64,000 bases of DNA from Monodelphis domestica. Taxonomy: Eukaryota; Chordata; Mammalia; Didelphimorphia; Didelphidae. Position numbers and translations under genes: made by a program. The stretch spans positions 18,855,383 through 18,919,382 of the forward strand of contig NC_077235.1 in the NCBI RefSeq assembly GCF_027887165.1, in the 5' to 3' direction. Positions 59,871 to 64,000 of this stretch are shown here, one piece after another. Numbering within the stretch: the first letter of the stretch is position 1; the number at the start of each line of letters is the position of its first letter. The notes beneath the pieces are model-generated. The model was given only the letters and a program-made list of their open reading frames with translations, was not told the origin of the DNA and did not search any database.

Positions 59871-62618
59871 TTTCCAGTCTTTTTCTTTTCTTATAAATTA
59901 AAGAATGGTTAAAGTTAGGCTCTGTAACTGTGGTGAAGGAAGCACTGTTGCAAACATCAAGTTGTTTATGCAGCTGCTTTCAGAGCTGGCTCTGGGGACC
60001 TTTAAGTTTTCATTTCTTCTAAGGTGGTTTGATATAAGGAGTGGTTTGTTTTAATACTCTCCAGGCATGTGCTCTGGCCTGTGAATAATCACAAGCACTC
60101 CTTTCTGCCTTGTAACTGTGGCCAGAGTCCTCTGCTCCCCTATGGCCTCAAGCACTAGTGTCTTCTAGTGCTTCTCCTCATTCTGAGACCACAATGCATT
60201 CCTGAAACCTGGATCTGGTTTATGAACAATGTGACAAGAGTTTTGCAGCTAGAACCAACAAAAGGATACCTGTAATCTCATTCTGAGCAGTCACCTACCT
60301 CCTCTCCCTATCATTGACTAAGAGCTCCAGAAGCTTTTTCTCATGATTCAGTAGTACCCAAGGCCTACTGCCATCGTGGGACCTGTCTTAGTGTGCTGCT
60401 TTGTGTTCTACTTACATCCTGGTGCAATAGACTATTTGTGCTAGCCTTCTAAGTTGTGTTGGCCTGAAAAATTATTTTATCCCATATTTTTGTGGATTAT
60501 GCTGCTCCAGAATTCATTTTGAGGCATTATATCACAGTTTTTTAAGAGGTTAATTTGATAGAGATCAGGTGGATCTGTGTAGCTTATCCTCCATCTTGGT
60601 TCTACCCCTCTAGATATAATTTTAAATAACATTTTCTTGAATTTTCTTATTAATGTTCTCTCTTCTTCCATTCCTTTCCCCTCCCCCAAGAAAGAAGGCA
60701 ACAGGATGTAGATTATATATGTGCTGTTATGTAAGAACAATTTCTAAGGTCATCATGTTCTAGAAGAAGGAACATTGCTTCTACTAGAAAAAATCTCATG
60801 AAGGAAATGAAGCAAAAAATGGTATGCTTCACTCTACACTCAGACTTCATCAATTCCTTTCATGATAGTGGATAGCTTTTTTCATCATGAGGCTTTTGGA
60901 GTTCTCTTGAATTCTTGTCTTGCTCATTATACTTAAATCATTCACAGCTGATGAGCATACATTTGCTGTCACTGTATAACTTTCTCTCAGTTCTTTTCCT
61001 TTCACCTCGTATCATTTCATATCATTCTTTCCAGGTTTTTGTTCTAAACTGTACTGTTTGCCATTTCTTATGACACAGAAGTATTCTACCTTAGAATCAG
61101 ATACCACACCTTGTTCTGCCATTCCCACCTGATTGAATATCCCTTCAGTTTTTAAATTTTTGCCGTCACAAAAAGAGCTGCTATAATCATTTTTGTACAG
61201 TAAGTCCTTTTCCTCCATCTTTGATCTCTTTGGCATTCAGACCTAGTAGTGTAATTGCTAGTTTGAAGAGGATCACAGTTGCTGAATCACAGTTTTATGT
61301 CCCTTTGGGCCTAGTTCTGAATTGATCTCCAGAATGGTTAGTCAGTTCACAATTACACTAATAGTGTATAAGTGTTCCAATTTTTCCAAATCCCCTCCAA
61401 CATTTATTGTTTTTATTGTTTTCCTTTTTTGTCTTCTTAGGCTGATAGGTGTAAGGTTGTTTAATTTTAATTTCTCTAATTTATAGTGATATGGAACATT
61501 TTTTCATAAGACTAAAGATAATTTTAATTTCTTCATTTGAGAACTGCCTCTTCATAACTTTTCACCATTTAGCATTTGGGGAATGACTTATATTCCTATA
61601 AATGTGATTTAGTTCCCTATATATTTGAGAAATGAAGTCTTTGTCAGAGATTCTTACTATAAATGCCCCCCCCCCATTTTGTTGTTTCCCTTATAATCTT
61701 GCTTTCGTTGGTTTTATTTTTGTAAAACTATTTTTAATGAAAGTAGTTGAAGTTATCTATTTTATATTTTGTAATTGTATCTGTTTCTTATTTGTTCATA
61801 AATTCTACCCTGATTCATAGGTCTAACAGTTAAACTATTTTATGCCCCCCTAATTTATTTATGGTATCATTTTTATTTCTAAATCTTTTATTTCTAAATC
61901 ATATATTCATTTTGATTTTATCTTGGAATGTGTAGGGAAATGTTAGTCTGCCTAGTTTTTGCCCTATCATTTTTCAGTTTTCACAGTAATTTTTGTCAAA
62001 TAGAGAGTTCTTTCAAAAGCTTGAGTTTGTCAAACACTAAATTATGGACATTTCCCTCTGTGTGTTGAGTAACTAATCTATTCCATTGATTGACTACTCT
62101 TTTTCTTAGCCAGAACAAGATTGTTTTGATGCCTACCACTTTGTAATACAGTTTGATATCCAGGATGGGTAAATCATATTTTTTCATATTATTTGCATTA
62201 TTTCATATTTTTGTGCATTATTTTGATATTCTTTTCCTTTTGTTTTCCAGTTGAATTATATTGCTATTTTGCTAGCCCTATGAAATAATTTTTGGGTAGT
62301 TTGTTGTTATGATGTTGAATAAATGAATTAATTTAGGTAGAATTGTCATTCGTTTCACATTGGCTTGGTCTACCCATGAGTAATTAATGTTTTTCTATTT
62401 GTTTAGATCATATTTTGTGTGGGAAATGTTTTATAATTGTGTTCATATAATTCCTGCATTTTTCGTGAAAGACTTCTAGGTATTTTATGTTTTCTACAGT
62501 TATTTTAAATGGGATTTCTTTTTTATCTCTTGCTGCTGAATCTTATTGATAATATAAAGAAATGCTAATGATATATGTGGGTTTATTTTGCAACTTTGCT
62601 AAACTTGTTAATTGTTTT

Positions 62619-62816
62619 TTTTAACCCTTGCCTTCCATCTTGGAATCAATAGTATGTACTGGTTCCAAGGAAGAAGAGTGGTAAGGGCTAGGCAATGGGG
62701 GTCAAGTGACTTGCCCAAGGGTCACACAGCTATGAAGTGTCTGAGGCCTGATTTGAACCTAGAACCTCCCGTTTCTAGGCCTGGCTCTCAATCCACTGAG
62801 CTACCCAGCTGCCCCC
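62619..62816 (-). mobile_element. Complete marsupial tRNA-derived SINE with perfect target duplication
   Basis: The best SINE of its type in the window. Tail to head on the plus strand: a T-run, 'aacccttgccttccatcttg', 'gtaagggctaggcaatgggg', 'gacttgcccaagggtcacac', 'ttgaacctagaacctcccg' and 'caatccactgagctacccag'. The 13-base string TGTTAATTGTTTT occurs at 62606-62618 and 62817-62829, a perfect target duplication. The promoter-like A and B boxes belong to its tRNA-derived head. It lies inside the ORF2 of L1-H. Confidence 0.95.
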
Positions 62817-63439
62817 TGTTAATTGTTTTAATTAGTTTTTTATTTATTCTTTAGAATTATCTAAGTATATCATCATATGATCTGCAAAGAGTGATAGCTT
62901 TATTTCTACATTGCCTATTCTTACTCCTTCAATCTCTTCTCTTATTTATTTAGCCAGCATTTCTAGTAGAATATTGAATAGTCTTCATCATAATGGACAT
63001 ACTTGCTTCACTCCTGATCTTATTGGGAAAGCCTCTAGCTTATTCCCTTTACAGATAATGTCTGCTGATGGCTTTACATAGATGTTATTTGTCATTTTAA
63101 GGAATATTAAATTTATTCTGGTTTTTCATAGGATTGGGTGTTGTATTTTGTCAAAAGCTTTATCTGCATCTATTCAGATAATGATATGGATTCTTTTGAC
63201 TTTGTTATTCATCTGGTCTTCATTAGATTATTTTAAATTACTATCTTACAAAGGTATCACTTTGGTTCCTTTTGGTTCAGTTGTCTGAATCTGTTTCTTT
63301 CTAGCTGGGCAGGTCAGTCAGTACACTTAGGAAATTTCAGAGTTCATTAAATAATCCCAAGTCTCTCCCTGAAAAAAAAAAAACAACTTTGTAAAACCTA
63401 CATTCTGCCAATGTCATTATATGCCTGTTTATCATGAAA

Positions 63440-63870
63440 ACCTAGAATCTCTGAAGAATGGAAAGTAGGAATCATACCAAGGGTAATGGAGTGGCACACG
63501 GTAAGAATGAGTAAATTGTAATATATTATAAAGAAGGACTTTCAAGGGAAAAATGAAGCAAAGGATGCCATGCAAAAATGTGTTAGTGACAAAGAAAATG
63601 AACTAATAATCTGAAGAAAATAAGGATAAGCAATGGACAGCCATTATAATACATTCACTAATATCTTTTTAAGGTCCAGAAAAATGATGAAGATCCTTGA
63701 ACATTGGATGGCCCCTATGATAAGGTGATAAAAGATTTGGACAGGTCACACAGAGTAGGCAGATATTGCTTTTTATAGGCAGAGTTGCTATTTGCATTAC
63801 TAGAGGGAGAATCCACATGATGAGATCATAGATTGATTAGAGTGTTTTAAAATTAATAAATTATTTCCCC
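63440..63870 (+). repeat. Unclassified dispersed repeat, longest copy
   Basis: The part at 63499-63600 aligns with 43982-44083, and 63690-63850 resembles 30695-30870. A weak reading frame across 63550-63620 ('CVSDKENELI') recalls the 'VSLRDRIRNEEI' segment in the C-terminal region of RTE-type LINE proteins, so a very decayed LINE is possible. I cannot confirm the family. Unlike the RTE-like LINE at 4777, it is AT-rich and strongly decayed. Confidence 0.45.
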
Positions 63871-64000
63871 TTCTAATGCAAGATATTTATTTCTGTGATT
63901 TTAAAAAAATGAGCAAGTACTAATATTCTTTTTCTTCCACCTCATCAGAGTTCCCTGCTATTTAAGGGAAAGAAAAAGAAAAATCCTTTTAAAAATCTGT

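Larger units (their letters stand above)
55253..60612 (-). mobile_element. 5'-to-3' L1 lacking most of ORF1 (L1-F), nested in L1-H
   Basis: Minus-strand order: a 5' leader beginning 'aggggtagaaccaagatgg' near 60612, the ORF1 start at 59870, a jump near 59765 into the ORF1-ORF2 spacer, ORF2 (about 59365-56150), and a 3' UTR to 55253. Both termini are kept, so it came from a full-length or internally deleted RNA. The 3' UTR equals that nested in L1-B (17411-17999) and that of L1-C. It is interrupted by no other element. Confidence 0.85.
55178..63230 (-). mobile_element. Older 5'-truncated L1 (L1-H), split by a younger L1
   Basis: The 3' terminus is at 55178-55252: on the minus strand a block ending 'atgtgcaattggggggaaat', a poly(A) signal AATAAA (55200-55205) and an A8 tail. 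The rest lies at 60613-63230: 3' UTR (from 60613), ORF2 C-terminus, and RT back to about 63230. The RT catalytic box near 62868-62895 reads FADH in place of FADD. The gap is filled by another L1 (55253-60612). Matching strings at the two break edges support nesting (see findings). A SINE sits in its ORF2 at 62619-62816. Confidence 0.75.

Noticed and set aside
1..64000. A search for a novel multi-gene system (clustered small ORFs, operon-like spacing, ribosome binding sites)
   Set aside because: The repeats identify a mammalian nuclear genome; no co-directional gene cluster, domain set or conserved exon structure is visible, and nearly every long frame is explained by transposons.

Overview
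The window reads as ordinary, AT-rich, gene-free nuclear DNA of a marsupial. The evidence is the repeat set: tRNA-derived SINEs of the marsupial type, L1 elements with 5' leaders beginning near 'caagatgg' as in opossum-type L1s, many old MIR, L2 and L3/CR1 pieces, hAT transposons, and one LTR. I found no host exon, RNA gene, CpG island, CRISPR array or bacterial or phage feature. All family names come from remembered consensus sequences, not from a search.

Layout. 1-4.6 kb: unassigned DNA with scattered MIR and L2 pieces. 4.6-6.25 kb: a marsupial SINE joined to the 3' part of an RTE-like LINE, ending in a microsatellite. 6.5-7.9 kb: a hAT element with target duplication, and a SINE inside a MIR. 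7.9-12.9 kb: almost nothing recognisable. 12.9-19.8 kb: two minus-strand L1s back to back, one of them holding a nested L1 3' end. 22.3-29.5 kb: a 6.3-kb plus-strand L1 followed by an older L1 remnant. 29.5-30.0 kb: a probable solo LTR beside a hAT fragment. 31-46.5 kb: old SINEs, L2, L3/CR1, a hAT inside a MIR-like SINE, a candidate processed pseudogene, a 1.5-kb L1 piece and long unassigned stretches. 46.5-49.4 kb: an L1 that keeps its 5' end and has lost its 3' half. 49.4-55.2 kb: mostly unassigned, with three SINEs. 55.2-63.2 kb: a nearly full-length L1 (with ORF1 deleted) nested in an older L1, which also holds a SINE with a perfect 13-bp target duplication. 63.4-63.9 kb: an unclassified dispersed repeat.

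How it works together: the only 'genes' are decayed retrotransposon ORFs (L1 ORF1 and ORF2, RTE-like RT, L2 RT). None is intact, and two L1 reverse transcriptases show a changed catalytic Asp pair. Adding my intervals, L1 makes up roughly 40% of the window. The nesting gives a relative history: L3/CR1, L2 and MIR are oldest, then old L1s, then hATs, SINEs and younger L1s.

I did not find an undescribed functional system. The best leads are two L1 copies lacking ORF1 through different internal deletions, an RTE-like LINE with a C-terminal C2H2 finger whose two stop codons both look like CpG decay, a small dispersed repeat with two or three copies here, and a candidate processed pseudogene of unknown parent.
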